Assembly (NCBI GenBank): GCA_965248605.1 | Contig: CBDFJV010000006.1 | Coordinates: forward strand, 806,001 to 870,000 | DNA: 64,000 nt | Direction: 5' to 3' | Source of the DNA: CAUZJF01 sp965248605 | GTDB lineage: Bacteria; Chloroflexota; Dehalococcoidia; Lucifugimonadales; CAUZJF01 | Part shown: positions 1 to 8,928 of the stretch, piece by piece | Layout of the letters: each line of letters opens with the position of its first letter | How positions within the stretch are numbered: position 1 is the first letter of the stretch | Notes under the pieces: generated by a model | Told to the model about the DNA's origin: nothing | Databases searched by the model: none | What the model saw: only the letters and a program-made list of their open reading frames with translations | Program-made: the position numbers and the translations under genes

Positions 1-517
1 TGACGCCGTCTTTGCCGACCTTTTCGATGATCTCCGCTATCTGCCCGCCCATGTCGTCGTCGTGGGCCGAGAGCGACGCGATCTGCGTGATCTGTCCCTG
101 ACCGGCTACGGGTGTCGACAGCTTCCGGATAGACTCTTTGAGGGCGATCACCCCTTTGTCTATGCCGCGCTTCAGAGCCATCGGGTCCGCACCGGCCGCG
201 ACGTTCTTGAAGCCCTCTCGAATGATCGCCTGAGCGAGTACCGTGGCTGTGGTCGTGCCGTCGCCGGCGGTGTCGTTGGTTTTGCTGGCAGCCTCTTTGA
301 GAAGCTGAGCCCCCATGTTCTCGAAGGGGTCTTCCAGCGAGATCTCCTTGGCAATGGTAACGCCGTCGCTGCATACCTTCGGCGGACCGAAGTCGTCGTC
401 GAGGACGACGTTGCGGCCGAGGGGACCGAGCGTGATGCCCACGGTGTTGGCCATGATATCGACGCCCCGCATCAACGCGGCCCGCGCTTCGTCCTTATGG
501 GTTAGCTTTTTCGCCAT
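1..517 (-). CDS. groEL: Chaperonin GroEL, N-terminal part (runs off the left edge)
   Basis: 60-kDa chaperonin subunit that folds proteins in an ATP-driven double ring in the cytoplasm. The reverse strand reads MAKKLTHKDEARAALMRGVD at the N-terminus and then contains the ATP-binding signature GDGTTTATVLAQAI, both typical of GroEL. About 172 residues are present; the rest lies outside the window, so completeness cannot be judged. The ATG at 515-517 is preceded by GAGGAG at a normal distance. A CIRCE operator lies 37 bases upstream, which places the gene under HrcA heat-shock repression. No groES is visible on this side. Identification is very secure. Confidence 0.97.
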   Translation of the reverse strand, partial: MAKKLTHKDEARAALMRGVDIMANTVGITLGPLGRNVVLDDDFGPPKVCSDGVTIAKEISLEDPFENMGAQLLKEAASKTNDTAGDGTTTATVLAQAIIREGFKNVAAGADPMALKRGIDKGVIALKESIRKLSTPVAGQGQITQIASLSAHDDDMGGQIAEIIEKVGKDGV

Positions 518-553
518 CGTGTACTCCTCGTTAGTCGTCGTGAGCGGCTGAGG

Positions 554-580
554 TTAGCAGTCTCGCTGTGAGATTGCTAA
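554..580. promoter_or_regulatory. CIRCE operator (HrcA-binding site) of groEL
   Basis: Inverted repeat TTAGCAGTC-N9-GATTGCTAA, matching the CIRCE consensus TTAGCACTC-N9-GAGTGCTAA in arm length, spacing and most bases; the two arms are fully complementary to each other. It lies just upstream of groEL, exactly where HrcA normally binds. This predicts an HrcA repressor elsewhere in the genome. Confidence 0.93.
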
Positions 581-678
581 CCAATTGTACGGAGGCGGGA
601 ACTCATCGTCAACAAATGCGAGCGTAAGAGTGTACAGGCAGTCGCACACCTTCATCAGGTACGAGACTTACGGGTCTG

Positions 679-2688
679 TTAGTTCCCTCGCGAGGCTGGA
701 AGGTCAAGCGCCGGGTTGCGCTGGAAGAAGTCGAATGGCCTCAGTTCGAATTCGCTCCATTCCGTCGAAAGTACCGGCCAATCTTCCGCCCGCACCACGT
801 GGCGAAGCCCGAGCGTGTACCAGAGCACAAGGTCTGTATTCTCGATGGCGCGATCAGCGCTAGTCCAGGCAGGAAGGCCATCCCCGCCCTTGCTCTGGTT
901 GGGGTAAGTCCCGGCCGCATATCGCTCCCGTGGCTCGTATGGAGTCACCCAAAGGTGATAGGCCGTGTAGCCGGCGCGCCGCTGCGGAAAGTCGTCCGGA
1001 CTCAGCAGAGTGGCTACGTTTGTCTTGGGCTCTAGTTGGTAGCTGGGCGGGTATCCGAGCGGCCCGATGACTTCGGGATTGACAACCCGCCACAGTCCAT
1101 CATCGATTTGCAGTTTCGCTGCTTCTTCGTTAGACACCGTCTGCGACTCGACGACCCAGACGCTCTTCCTGGGACTGTCCTCGCCTAATCGTTTGGGCGT
1201 CAAGCGCTCGAAGACGAAGCTGTTCCGTGGCCCATCCACATCCAGGTCGATACGGAATGAGAAGAAGTGGTCATGGTTGATCGCTACCGTATGCTCTGCG
1301 ACCCTACGCCCATACGCCGCGTCACGACCGTCTTTGTCGCCAGTGGCGGTGCGGCTGCTGACCGCCTTGACCTGGGGAACGCCGGTCGCGCCAACCGCGA
1401 CCTTAATGGTTCCATCCTGGCGAAACACCCAGTCGAAGATATAGTCATAGTTCCCGATCGCAGAGATGCTACGCAGTACGAGATCTGTCTGTCTGCGGAC
1501 TTCGTTCTGTCCGTTTACGGCTTCATAGTGCCGCCAGGCGATATCCCCGGCGTAGCGTTCGAACAGACAGGCGGCGTTACTTTGGGTATAGGGCTCACCC
1601 ATATCGTCGCTGAACACCGCGTTGAAGAACAGGGCATTGGTCGGGCAGTCCAAGCCCCGTTGCAACGGTACGGCAAGCCTGCCAACACCGTTCTCACCAC
1701 CATCTAGATAGGTCCTGAAATACCACCCGACGTCAGGGTCCATGTATGGGATGAATATCTCGGACAACGACCCTTGGTAGAGGACTGAGCGCATGTCACC
1801 ATCGTCGTCATAACGGACCAATGAAACCACAGGACCGAGACGGGGATCGATGCGGAAATGGAATTGCCACCTTTGCCAGCTAACTACCTGATCGTCAACC
1901 CTGAAGCTGGGTCCCTGTGGCTGGACGATCGAGATCGGGTTAGGCGGTTCTCGCAGACCGCCGACCGAGTCCTCATCTAGATCTACTGGGCCGTCGGGGA
2001 TAGGAACGACCCCGGTGTCTACGATTCTAACGAGCTCGCGTTCGTTGAGGTCTACCACGGCGATCAGACCCTCAATTGGCCGACCCCAATAGTTCTTCGT
2101 GCCGGCAGCCGCATAGCAGACGACCTTGACCAGACGACGGTCCTCCTCCTCGGCGACGCCGTAGTAGCCGATAGGATTGGGGACGCAGACCGCGTCGTTA
2201 GGATTATCGATACCCCGTTTCAAGGCGGCCGTCCGCCACTCTTCATTGCCCTTGACGATGAGCTGAACGAAAGACCATTCGGCCGAAGGAAGTAGACCGG
2301 GTTGTACACCTTCGACCTCATCCCAGGAGAGCACGGTTCCTTCGGCGGCATCGACGACGGCCTCAAAGGTCTGAGGACCCTTCTTGACAATAACGAATGC
2401 CCGCCTCGATACCGGATCGCCCGGTTTCCACCGCAAGACCTCGTCCTTGGCCGGCTCCTCGAGGGTGATCAGGGGGTAGAAGGCGGCCCCTTCAACGTAG
2501 TTCTCCGCTCTTAAAGCCGCAATCGCCGCAGAGGTCTCCTCCGCCGTGAGCGGGTCCATCGGATGCATGATGGACTTAGCTGCGGACCCCTCGCCGCAAG
2601 AGGCCATGCTATATATTGCTATGAGGGTAGCGGCGGCCGTCGCCAGCAGTACGCCAGCCACCTTCGTTGGTAGAAGTAATCCACGCAT
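679..2688 (-). CDS. Copper amine oxidase (topaquinone), lipoprotein
   Basis: Oxidatively deaminates primary amines to aldehydes, ammonia and hydrogen peroxide. The key residues are visible: Tyr414 in GNYDY, the precursor of the topaquinone cofactor; Asp329 in YLDGGENGVG, the proton-abstracting base; and copper ligands His472 and His474 in NHDHFFSFRID and His630 in LRHVVRAEDWP. At 669 residues it fits the family. The N-terminus has a hydrophobic stretch ending in SMASC (Cys31), a plausible lipobox, so the enzyme is probably tethered on the outer face of the membrane. No amine transporter or aldehyde dehydrogenase is adjacent. Substrate is unknown. The ribosome-binding site before the ATG is weak (GAGAGTGAG). 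Confidence 0.9.
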   Translation of the reverse strand: MRGLLLPTKVAGVLLATAAATLIAIYSMASCGEGSAAKSIMHPMDPLTAEETSAAIAALRAENYVEGAAFYPLITLEEPAKDEVLRWKPGDPVSRRAFVIVKKGPQTFEAVVDAAEGTVLSWDEVEGVQPGLLPSAEWSFVQLIVKGNEEWRTAALKRGIDNPNDAVCVPNPIGYYGVAEEEDRRLVKVVCYAAAGTKNYWGRPIEGLIAVVDLNERELVRIVDTGVVPIPDGPVDLDEDSVGGLREPPNPISIVQPQGPSFRVDDQVVSWQRWQFHFRIDPRLGPVVSLVRYDDDGDMRSVLYQGSLSEIFIPYMDPDVGWYFRTYLDGGENGVGRLAVPLQRGLDCPTNALFFNAVFSDDMGEPYTQSNAACLFERYAGDIAWRHYEAVNGQNEVRRQTDLVLRSISAIGNYDYIFDWVFRQDGTIKVAVGATGVPQVKAVSSRTATGDKDGRDAAYGRRVAEHTVAINHDHFFSFRIDLDVDGPRNSFVFERLTPKRLGEDSPRKSVWVVESQTVSNEEAAKLQIDDGLWRVVNPEVIGPLGYPPSYQLEPKTNVATLLSPDDFPQRRAGYTAYHLWVTPYEPRERYAAGTYPNQSKGGDGLPAWTSADRAIENTDLVLWYTLGLRHVVRAEDWPVLSTEWSEFELRPFDFFQRNPALDLPASRGN

Positions 2689-2796
2689 CTGGTTGACTCA
2701 CTCTCGTTCAAGTCTCGCGACATATGTGAGTTTACCCCACGTTGACGGTGTGGCTCGACATTGAGACCACGACTCTATGAGATTCAGGCCGACGCC

Positions 2797-2839
2797 AAAA
2801 CAAAAGACCTCCCCGGTTTGACTCGAAACCGGGGAGGTC
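2797..2839 (-). terminator. Rho-independent terminator, reverse strand
   Basis: A perfect 14-bp stem (2806-2819 with 2826-2839) around a GACTCG loop. Read on the reverse strand it is followed by CTTTTGTTTT, the usual U-rich tail. It lies just outside the IS1380 insertion and was probably the terminator of the small gene at 4648-4953 before the element inserted between them. Confidence 0.8.
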
Positions 2840-2896
2840 CTCGACTTACTCCCATCGTCCGCCTGCGGTCTCATTTGACCGCTGGGATCGGACTAG

Positions 2897-4629
2897 ACGC
2901 TAAACCCGAATCCACCGACGGACAGGGATGGACGACGTGAGGACAGCGGAAGGGGGTGAGGGAGTTACAGGCGTGATGATCCGGGCTCGAATTTGGGTAG
3001 ACGGGAGGTTGGCGGGCGGTCTGCAGGCGCTTTTGGGGGCACCGATGGCGGCCTACAGTGGCTGTGGCGAGCCAGATGGCGGGATAGGACACGGCAAGAG
3101 GCGCTCGCGGACTGGGCTGGCGCGAGTTTGCGGGGACGTTGGGTTGGCTGGTGGGTCAGTGGCGGACGGGCTCCGTCAGGCTGGGAGTGGAATGGCTCGC
3201 AGTCGGGCCAGGGCGCGGCTGAACTGCTCCTCCCAGGGCCAGCGCCGGGGAAGCTGCAGGGTCAATCGGCGTGCCGAGCGGGTGATCCGTCCGGCCAAGG
3301 CAAAGACCCGTCGTCTGAGGGTCTTGGTGGTCACGATCTGCTGACCCAGGCCGATGCGGGCTGTCCAGCGGGCCAGGTTGTGCGCCATCACCTGTACCGC
3401 CAGCCAGGCGCCGTTGGCGGCGAAACGGCCCGAGGGGAGATGGTTCAGCCCCACGCCGTACTTGAGGTCGCGTATCGCATTCTCGATCTCGGCGTGACGG
3501 CGATGATCGGCCTCCAGTTCCAGCGTCTCCCCGTCCCGGTCGGTGATGAAGTCGTGATAGCTGTAGGTGGCGAAGAGAGCCAGTTGAGAACAGGGCGCCG
3601 GCTTCACCCGCCGGACGATGAGCCGTACCGGCGCGGCGTCCGCCTCGGCCTGGAACGGGGTGTAGGTGGTCTCGGCCACATCGGCGGCGCCGTCCATCCA
3701 GTAAGGAATCGGCGTCCAGGCATCTTCGGGTATCGCCTCGATGAGATTCCGCAGGCGGGCGCGCTGGCGGATGGCGATGGAGAAGCGGACATCCATCCGG
3801 CGGCAGACGGCGACCACGGCGTGGGTATAGAAGCCGCTGTCGGCCCGCACCGTGAGTTGGCCCCTGGCTCCGCAGTAGCGCACCCGCCCCACCGTTTCAC
3901 GCAGGAAGTGGGCAGCGCCGCGGGCGGTGTTAGCCCGGCCCTCGCGCAGGCGGGCCATCAGCACGTCGCCGGTGCCGGCGGCGACGGCCAGCAGCGGGTG
4001 ATAGCCCCGCGCACCGGTGTAGCCGTGGTGGCGGGCGCCCTCCTTGGCCAGTCCGTAGGTCTCGCAGATCGTCGAATCAAGGTCGATGGTGAATGGTGCG
4101 TCGCCGGGTCCGGCACCGGCCTTCCAGACCCGGGCCAGCAACTCGCGGCTCACCCGGTCCAGTTGGCGGACATGGCCCCACCTGAAGCTGCGCAGGAAGG
4201 TGCCCAGGGTGGAGGGAGCCTTAGCCGTGAAACCGAGCACGCGGGCGGTCCCGCCGGCGCGCAGCACATCGGCGTCGTCGATGCAATCTCCGCCGGCTAG
4301 GGCGGAGGCCACCAGGGTCATCATCTTGTCGCCGGTGTTCGCCCGGCCCGGCGCGCCGCCGAGGTCGAGGTGCTTCCGGAGGAGTTGGGGCAGGCCAAGG
4401 CGCAGGGCGAGGGTGGCGGGAAGGATCAGCCCGGCATTGGCCACCAGGCGGTGGTCGTCGAAGGCGATTTGGATGCGGTCGGGGTGGTTACGTGGTAGCA
4501 TCTATCGGGTGCTCCTTTTCTGGGACCGGTTTTCTGTTTCAAAACCATTATCCCAGATTCAGAGGCGCACCCTTTTGTTTCTTCAGCAGGCCTCCTACAC
4601 GCCGTCCTTCGGTGGATTAGGGCTAAACT
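2897..4629 (-). mobile_element. IS1380-family insertion sequence, complete copy
   Basis: About 1.73 kb with one transposase gene and imperfect terminal inverted repeats sharing the core AATCCACCGA-N-GGAC: left end near 2900-2923, right end near 4604-4627. A CTAG tetranucleotide flanks both ends (2893-2896 and 4630-4633) and may be the target duplication, in line with the short 4-5 bp duplications known for the family. A second, 5'-truncated copy in the opposite orientation lies at 51215-52753. The exact end bases are my estimate. Confidence 0.85.
3176..4501 (-). CDS. IS1380-family transposase
   Basis: DDE transposase of 441 residues that cuts and joins the element ends. The acidic residues lie in the expected context: TIDLDSTICETYG (Asp142), LTVRADSGFYTH, and HAEIENAIRDLKYG near the C-terminus. 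The frame is intact, and the ATG at 4501 has a GGAG upstream, so this copy may be active. The second copy at 51 kb is closely similar from residue 19 on (RLVANAG onward). Confidence 0.93.
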   Translation of the reverse strand: MLPRNHPDRIQIAFDDHRLVANAGLILPATLALRLGLPQLLRKHLDLGGAPGRANTGDKMMTLVASALAGGDCIDDADVLRAGGTARVLGFTAKAPSTLGTFLRSFRWGHVRQLDRVSRELLARVWKAGAGPGDAPFTIDLDSTICETYGLAKEGARHHGYTGARGYHPLLAVAAGTGDVLMARLREGRANTARGAAHFLRETVGRVRYCGARGQLTVRADSGFYTHAVVAVCRRMDVRFSIAIRQRARLRNLIEAIPEDAWTPIPYWMDGAADVAETTYTPFQAEADAAPVRLIVRRVKPAPCSQLALFATYSYHDFITDRDGETLELEADHRRHAEIENAIRDLKYGVGLNHLPSGRFAANGAWLAVQVMAHNLARWTARIGLGQQIVTTKTLRRRVFALAGRITRSARRLTLQLPRRWPWEEQFSRALARLRAIPLPA

Positions 4630-4647
4630 CTAGGTGACGCGTTCCGA

Positions 4648-4953
4648 TCAGAAAGTTCCAGGCGGGCACGCCGGCGTGATTCCGCCTGCATCGGCCCGAG
4701 GGGCGAGCGGGCCGCCACAACTGTCCCCTTTGTGGAAGACGTTATTGAAATCACAGGCCGGCAACGCGGTGTCGCCGTGGGCCACATGATCCGCCACGGA
4801 AGCCGCGCCTATCTCTAGCACGACCGAGTTCTTATGACAAACTTGTGCTTTTCCGGCGGGCACATGTCCCTTGCCAAACACGATCCCTGACGTCACAGCC
4901 CCCAGCGCAACAACCCCAGCAAGAAGCGGAATCAGTACTAGATATTTTTTCAC
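4648..4953 (-). CDS. Small secreted protein with CHK...AHGDT motif
   Basis: 101 residues with a clear signal peptide (MKKYLVLIPLLAGVVALGAV, cleavage probably near GIVFGKG). The mature part has VCHKNSVVLEIGAASVADHV followed by AHGDT and four cysteines in all. A CH(K/R)...V..AHxAHGD pattern occurs in short exported or wall-associated domains of several bacteria; its role is not known to me. Translation starts at GTG (4951-4953) behind a strong AAGGAGGG. The stop lies 18 bases from the IS1380 end, so the coding sequence was spared and only its distance to the terminator changed. Confidence 0.72.
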   Translation of the reverse strand: MKKYLVLIPLLAGVVALGAVTSGIVFGKGHVPAGKAQVCHKNSVVLEIGAASVADHVAHGDTALPACDFNNVFHKGDSCGGPLAPRADAGGITPACPPGTF

Positions 4954-5186
4954 GATCGCCCTCCTTAGACTACCCGACAGACTACCCGACCTAATCCTAG
5001 ACTTGGGCGGACGTTAGCACCCGCGTCATCGCAAAGTCAATAACCCATAGAAAGCCGAGGTAAGCGGAAGAAAAGCTGGACATTCTACTGCTCCGCGAAC
5101 GTGGAACGTTTCCGAGTGCCGCTCGACTATGTGAGATGATAAGCTTTGGCGGTGATAGCGCAAATTCGCAGGCCAAACCGTAGCTG

Positions 5187-7739
5187 ATGGACGAAAGTCG
5201 GGAGTTGGAGTCTGCCAGGCAACTGGCTGAGGCCGAAGCAAAACGCGCTCGAGAAGCGGAGGCAGAACTAACCGAGCTGACCCGGACAGCCGATCGCCTG
5301 CGCCGACGGACGAGGTGGCTCGCGGGCGTCGTCGTTCTGGCCCTCCTTCTGGCGATTGCGGCCGGAGCGTTCGCGGTGAGGTCGAGTCCGGAGGCGCTCA
5401 GTGCCGAACGGCAAGCCCGTCTGGCCCTCGCCCGCCAACTGGCGGCCCAATCGCTGAACCAACTCGATGTAAACAACGACGTCGCCTGGCTCCTGGCGAT
5501 CGAAGCCGGGCGCAGGGCCGAGAACATCGAGACGTTCGCTGCTCTACGCCAGGCCTTCGCCCATCCAGGACGCACAGTTGCCATCCTCTCCGGTCACACG
5601 GACAGGGTCAATCAAGCGATTTGGAATATCGACGGAAGCCGCATTCTGACCGCGAGCAACGATGGCACGGTCCGAGCTTGGAATGCCGTCACCGGGACCG
5701 AGCTGATTGTCCTCAACGGACACACGGACTGGGTCAATCAGGCGCGCTGGAACTCCAACGAAAGCAGAATCTTGAGCGCGAGCGACGATAGCAGCGCGCG
5801 CGTTTGGGACGCGACCACCGGAGGTCAGCTGCTCACCCTTGCCGGTCACTCGTCCTGGGTCTGGCAGGCGGTCTGGAACAAGGATGAAAGCCTCATCTTG
5901 ACCGCGAGCGGCGATGGCACCGCTAGGGTATGGGATGCCACCAATGGAGCCCAACTGGTCACTCTATTAGGCCACAGCAAAGGGGTCCGGCAGGCGGTGT
6001 GGAACAAGGACGAGAGCCGCATCCTCACCTCCGGTCGGGACGGCACAGCGCGGGTGTGGGACGCCGCCACCGGAAACGAACTCGTTGCGCTACTCGGTCA
6101 CACGGATTCGGTCTTGATGGCCGACTGGAACGGGGATGAAAGCCGCATCCTAACGGCGAGCGACGACGGCACCGTCCGGCTTTGGGATGCGGCGAGTGGC
6201 ACTGAACAGGTTGCTCTGTCCGGTCGCGCGGGTTCAGTCGCAGAGGCAATCTGGAACGGTGACGGAAGCCGCGTGATGACCCCAGGTTGCGATCAAGAGG
6301 TTTTTGGCGAGTGCGTTATCGGCACCGCCAGGGTGTCGGATGCCCGAAGTGGGCGGACACTGCTGACCCTCTTCGGTCATAAGGACCGCGTCTTGCAGGC
6401 GGCCTGGAACAAGGACGAAAGCCGCATCCTCACCTCTAGCAGAGACGGTACGATTCGCGTGTGGGATGCCGAAAGCGGGCGCGAACTGCTCACGCTGTCA
6501 GGTCACGCGAGTCCGGTCAGGCAGGCGGCATGGAACGGGCAAGAGAGCCGAATCCTGACCGCAGACGACGACGGCAATGTCCGCCTATGGGATACCAACG
6601 GCGGGGCAGAGTTGCCCATATTGGTTGGTCACTCGGGTCCCGTCGCTCAAGCGTTCCAGAGTGCCGACAAGAGCCGCATCCTCACCTCTAGCTCAGACGG
6701 CACGGTTCGGGTGTGGGATGCCGCAACCGGGGACATACTACTCACACTGGTCGGCCACAATGGCCGGGTGTTTCAGGCAGTCTGGAACGTGGATGAGAGC
6801 CGTATCCTTACCTCTGGCGATGACGGCACGGCCCGCGTGTGGGATGCTGAGAAAGGCACCGAGTTGGCTAGACTTTCGGGTCATAACGGACCGGTGTATC
6901 AGGCCATCTGGAACAGCGATGAGAGTCGGATCCTGACTGCCGGCGACGACGGGACCGGCCGGGTATTTGACACCAGGACTGGTGCGACGTTGTTGACCCT
7001 GGTAGGACACATCGATTGGGTTTTGCGGGCGGACTGGAATAGCGACGAAAGCCGCATTCTGACTGCCAGCGGGGACAACTCGGCGCGGGTGTGGGATGCC
7101 ACGAGCGGGGTCGAACTGGCGAACCTCGTCGGTCACGCGGATCGGGTTTTACAGGCGGTCTGGAACGGTGACGAAAGCCGCATTTTGACCGCCAGCTCTG
7201 ACCGGACCGCTAAGGTGTGGGACACTGAAAGCGGCACTGAAACCGTCACTCTCGTCGGTCACACCGAGGGGCTGCTGTACGCGGCCTGGAACAGAGACGG
7301 GACCCGCATCCTGACCGCCAGCGACGACCGCACTGCACGTGTGTGGAACGCCGAAACCGGGCGGGAACTTATAACCCTCGCCGGTCACACGCAGGCAGTA
7401 GTGCGGGCGGTGTGGAACGCCGACGAAAGCCGTATCCTGACCACCGGCGGAGACGATACGGCCCGGGTCTGGGACGCCGAAACAGGAGCCCTGTTGACGG
7501 TCCTTGAAGGTCACTCCGAGGCCGTCTTGCAAGCGGTCTGGAACGCCGACGAAAGCCGTATCCTGACCGCCAGCGGCGATCATACCGCGAGGCAGTACTA
7601 TGCCCGGATGGGGGACCTGTTGGCCGCCGCCTGCCGGCAGGTCCCACGCAATATGACCCAGCAAGAGTGGCGGCATTTCATCGGAGATGAGCCCTATCGA
7701 CCCACTTGCCCTAACCTTCCTTCGGATACAGAAGCATAG
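5187..7739 (+). CDS. Membrane-anchored protein with 16 WD40 repeats
   Basis: 850 residues: charged coiled coil (1-40), one membrane segment (about 44-64), an alpha-helical stretch (LARQLAAQSLNQLDVNNDVA), then sixteen 42-residue WD40 repeats from GHTDRVNQAIWN to about residue 815, and a tail AACRQVPRNMTQQEWRHFIG. The repeats are unusually alike (A.WN.DESRILTAS.D pattern); the sixth is degenerate and carries an insertion. Coil, membrane segment, WD40 and this tail match the C-terminal half of large nSTAND-WD40 signalling ATPases, but the ATPase half is absent. An in-frame TAG lies two codons before the ATG and no ribosome-binding site is evident, so this may be an N-terminally truncated relic. 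Confidence 0.85.
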   Translation: MDESRELESARQLAEAEAKRAREAEAELTELTRTADRLRRRTRWLAGVVVLALLLAIAAGAFAVRSSPEALSAERQARLALARQLAAQSLNQLDVNNDVAWLLAIEAGRRAENIETFAALRQAFAHPGRTVAILSGHTDRVNQAIWNIDGSRILTASNDGTVRAWNAVTGTELIVLNGHTDWVNQARWNSNESRILSASDDSSARVWDATTGGQLLTLAGHSSWVWQAVWNKDESLILTASGDGTARVWDATNGAQLVTLLGHSKGVRQAVWNKDESRILTSGRDGTARVWDAATGNELVALLGHTDSVLMADWNGDESRILTASDDGTVRLWDAASGTEQVALSGRAGSVAEAIWNGDGSRVMTPGCDQEVFGECVIGTARVSDARSGRTLLTLFGHKDRVLQAAWNKDESRILTSSRDGTIRVWDAESGRELLTLSGHASPVRQAAWNGQESRILTADDDGNVRLWDTNGGAELPILVGHSGPVAQAFQSADKSRILTSSSDGTVRVWDAATGDILLTLVGHNGRVFQAVWNVDESRILTSGDDGTARVWDAEKGTELARLSGHNGPVYQAIWNSDESRILTAGDDGTGRVFDTRTGATLLTLVGHIDWVLRADWNSDESRILTASGDNSARVWDATSGVELANLVGHADRVLQAVWNGDESRILTASSDRTAKVWDTESGTETVTLVGHTEGLLYAAWNRDGTRILTASDDRTARVWNAETGRELITLAGHTQAVVRAVWNADESRILTTGGDDTARVWDAETGALLTVLEGHSEAVLQAVWNADESRILTASGDHTARQYYARMGDLLAAACRQVPRNMTQQEWRHFIGDEPYRPTCPNLPSDTEA

Positions 7740-7833
7740 GATACTCGGCCAGCCGCTTCGGCGGAGGATAAGGCAACCCTGCATCGGGTTCCGGGTTCGA
7801 ATACGTAACTGTAGGGAGGCAGACCGCAATCAG

Positions 7834-8538
7834 ATGATCGAGCCGCAGAAGAAAGACACCATCACTGTCACGATAAAGAAGAGCTATCTGTACGCGGCTC
7901 TGGCAGTGGTCCTTGCATTCGGAAGTGGGCTCGGAGTTTCCTGGTTGTCTTCGCGCTCAACGACACCCGTCCCTGAGGACTCAAACCAAAGCGCCCTTGC
8001 TGGTGGACAACGGTCGGTCGTGCAGATCGGCCTAGAAGGCCGACCATCCCTTGGGCCGCCGGACGCCCGAGTCACGATTGTTGAATTCACCGATTACGAG
8101 TGCCCTTTCTGCAGTCGTCATTTTCAGGACACTATGCCCCAACTCCTCCGCAAGTACGAAGACACCATCCGATATGTGATTCTCAACTTTCCAATTTCCA
8201 GGATTCATCCCAGTGCTCAGCACGCAGCCGAGGCGGCCGAATGTGCTCACGATCAAGGAAAATTCTGGGAGTACCATGACACACTATTCCAGAACCAGGA
8301 GGCACTAGACGTAGGTAGTCTGAAGATATATGCCGAGAACATTGGTCTAGACGCTGAAGCCTTCAGTGGGTGTCTAGATACCGGTGCCAAAACCCAGCTT
8401 GTACTTGGTCATATTCAAGATGGTCTTGGCTACGGAGTGAGCGGCACACCTACTTTCTTCATAAACGGTCGGATCCTGGTCGGGGCTCGGCAGTTCGGTA
8501 TCTTCCAGTCCATGATCGATGAGGCTCTCAGCGAATAA
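7834..8538 (+). CDS. DsbA/DsbG-like thiol oxidoreductase, membrane-anchored
   Basis: Thioredoxin-fold protein with a membrane anchor (about residues 18-38) and the active site EFTDYECPFC (cysteines 90 and 93), followed by the helical insertion and cis-proline loop GVSGTPTFFING of the DsbA family (Thioredoxin_4). Probably forms or isomerises disulfides in exported proteins. I place the start at ATG 7834 behind GGGAGG at 7814-7819; a longer frame from 7687 would overlap the WD40 gene by 53 bases and has no better signal. No DsbB or VKOR partner is in the window. Confidence 0.85.
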   Translation: MIEPQKKDTITVTIKKSYLYAALAVVLAFGSGLGVSWLSSRSTTPVPEDSNQSALAGGQRSVVQIGLEGRPSLGPPDARVTIVEFTDYECPFCSRHFQDTMPQLLRKYEDTIRYVILNFPISRIHPSAQHAAEAAECAHDQGKFWEYHDTLFQNQEALDVGSLKIYAENIGLDAEAFSGCLDTGAKTQLVLGHIQDGLGYGVSGTPTFFINGRILVGARQFGIFQSMIDEALSE

Positions 8539-8928
8539 TTGGCACCTTCTGGTCCCTATGCTGCACCATGAGCCCTCCGGCTGTTGGCCTCTGCCCTCAA
8601 AAACTCTACATCTGGTGTCGGACGGGGATGCCAGACCTACATGCAGTATAGCGTTTGGGTCGAGAATCTCTATAAAAACGCCCACGCGTAGCTTGACATG
8701 AAAAACAACTAATGATATACGTTGGTATATACTGGGGTTGGTTTTGCCCGCTACCACGAAGGCGGAGGTTTCGCAGCTTGCTCCGCCACGCTGGGGTTCT
8801 AGGCGACCGGACTACTAGTCCGGTCAGAGCCCGGGGCCGGTCGGTCCGGTGTAGGTGGTAAAAGGGGGCACACCAGCTTCAGACGTCCGAAGTAGACCGT
8901 ATCGGCATACCTTAGGAGGCTACCCGAC
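8539..8928. other. Intergenic region with palindromes
   Basis: No convincing gene. It holds a hairpin (GGCGGAG 8761-8767 with CTCCGCC 8781-8787) and a perfect 21-bp palindrome at 8805-8825 (10-bp arms around one C, arm GACCGGACTA). Neither has a T-run, so they are not clear terminators; the palindrome could be an operator or part of an mRNA leader. The ribosome-binding site of the next gene (TTAGGAGG) is at 8911-8918. Confidence 0.5.

Noticed and set aside
62..551. Plus-strand frames opposite groEL
   Set aside because: Antisense shadows of a secure groEL coding region.
2993..4300. 435-codon frame antisense to the IS1380 transposase
   Set aside because: Similar antisense frames appear opposite the second IS1380 copy; this is a codon-bias shadow.
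7740..7810. tRNA-like stretch ending in GGGTTCGAATAC
   Set aside because: The T-arm does not pair (CCGGG with ATACG) and no acceptor stem or anticodon arm can be drawn.
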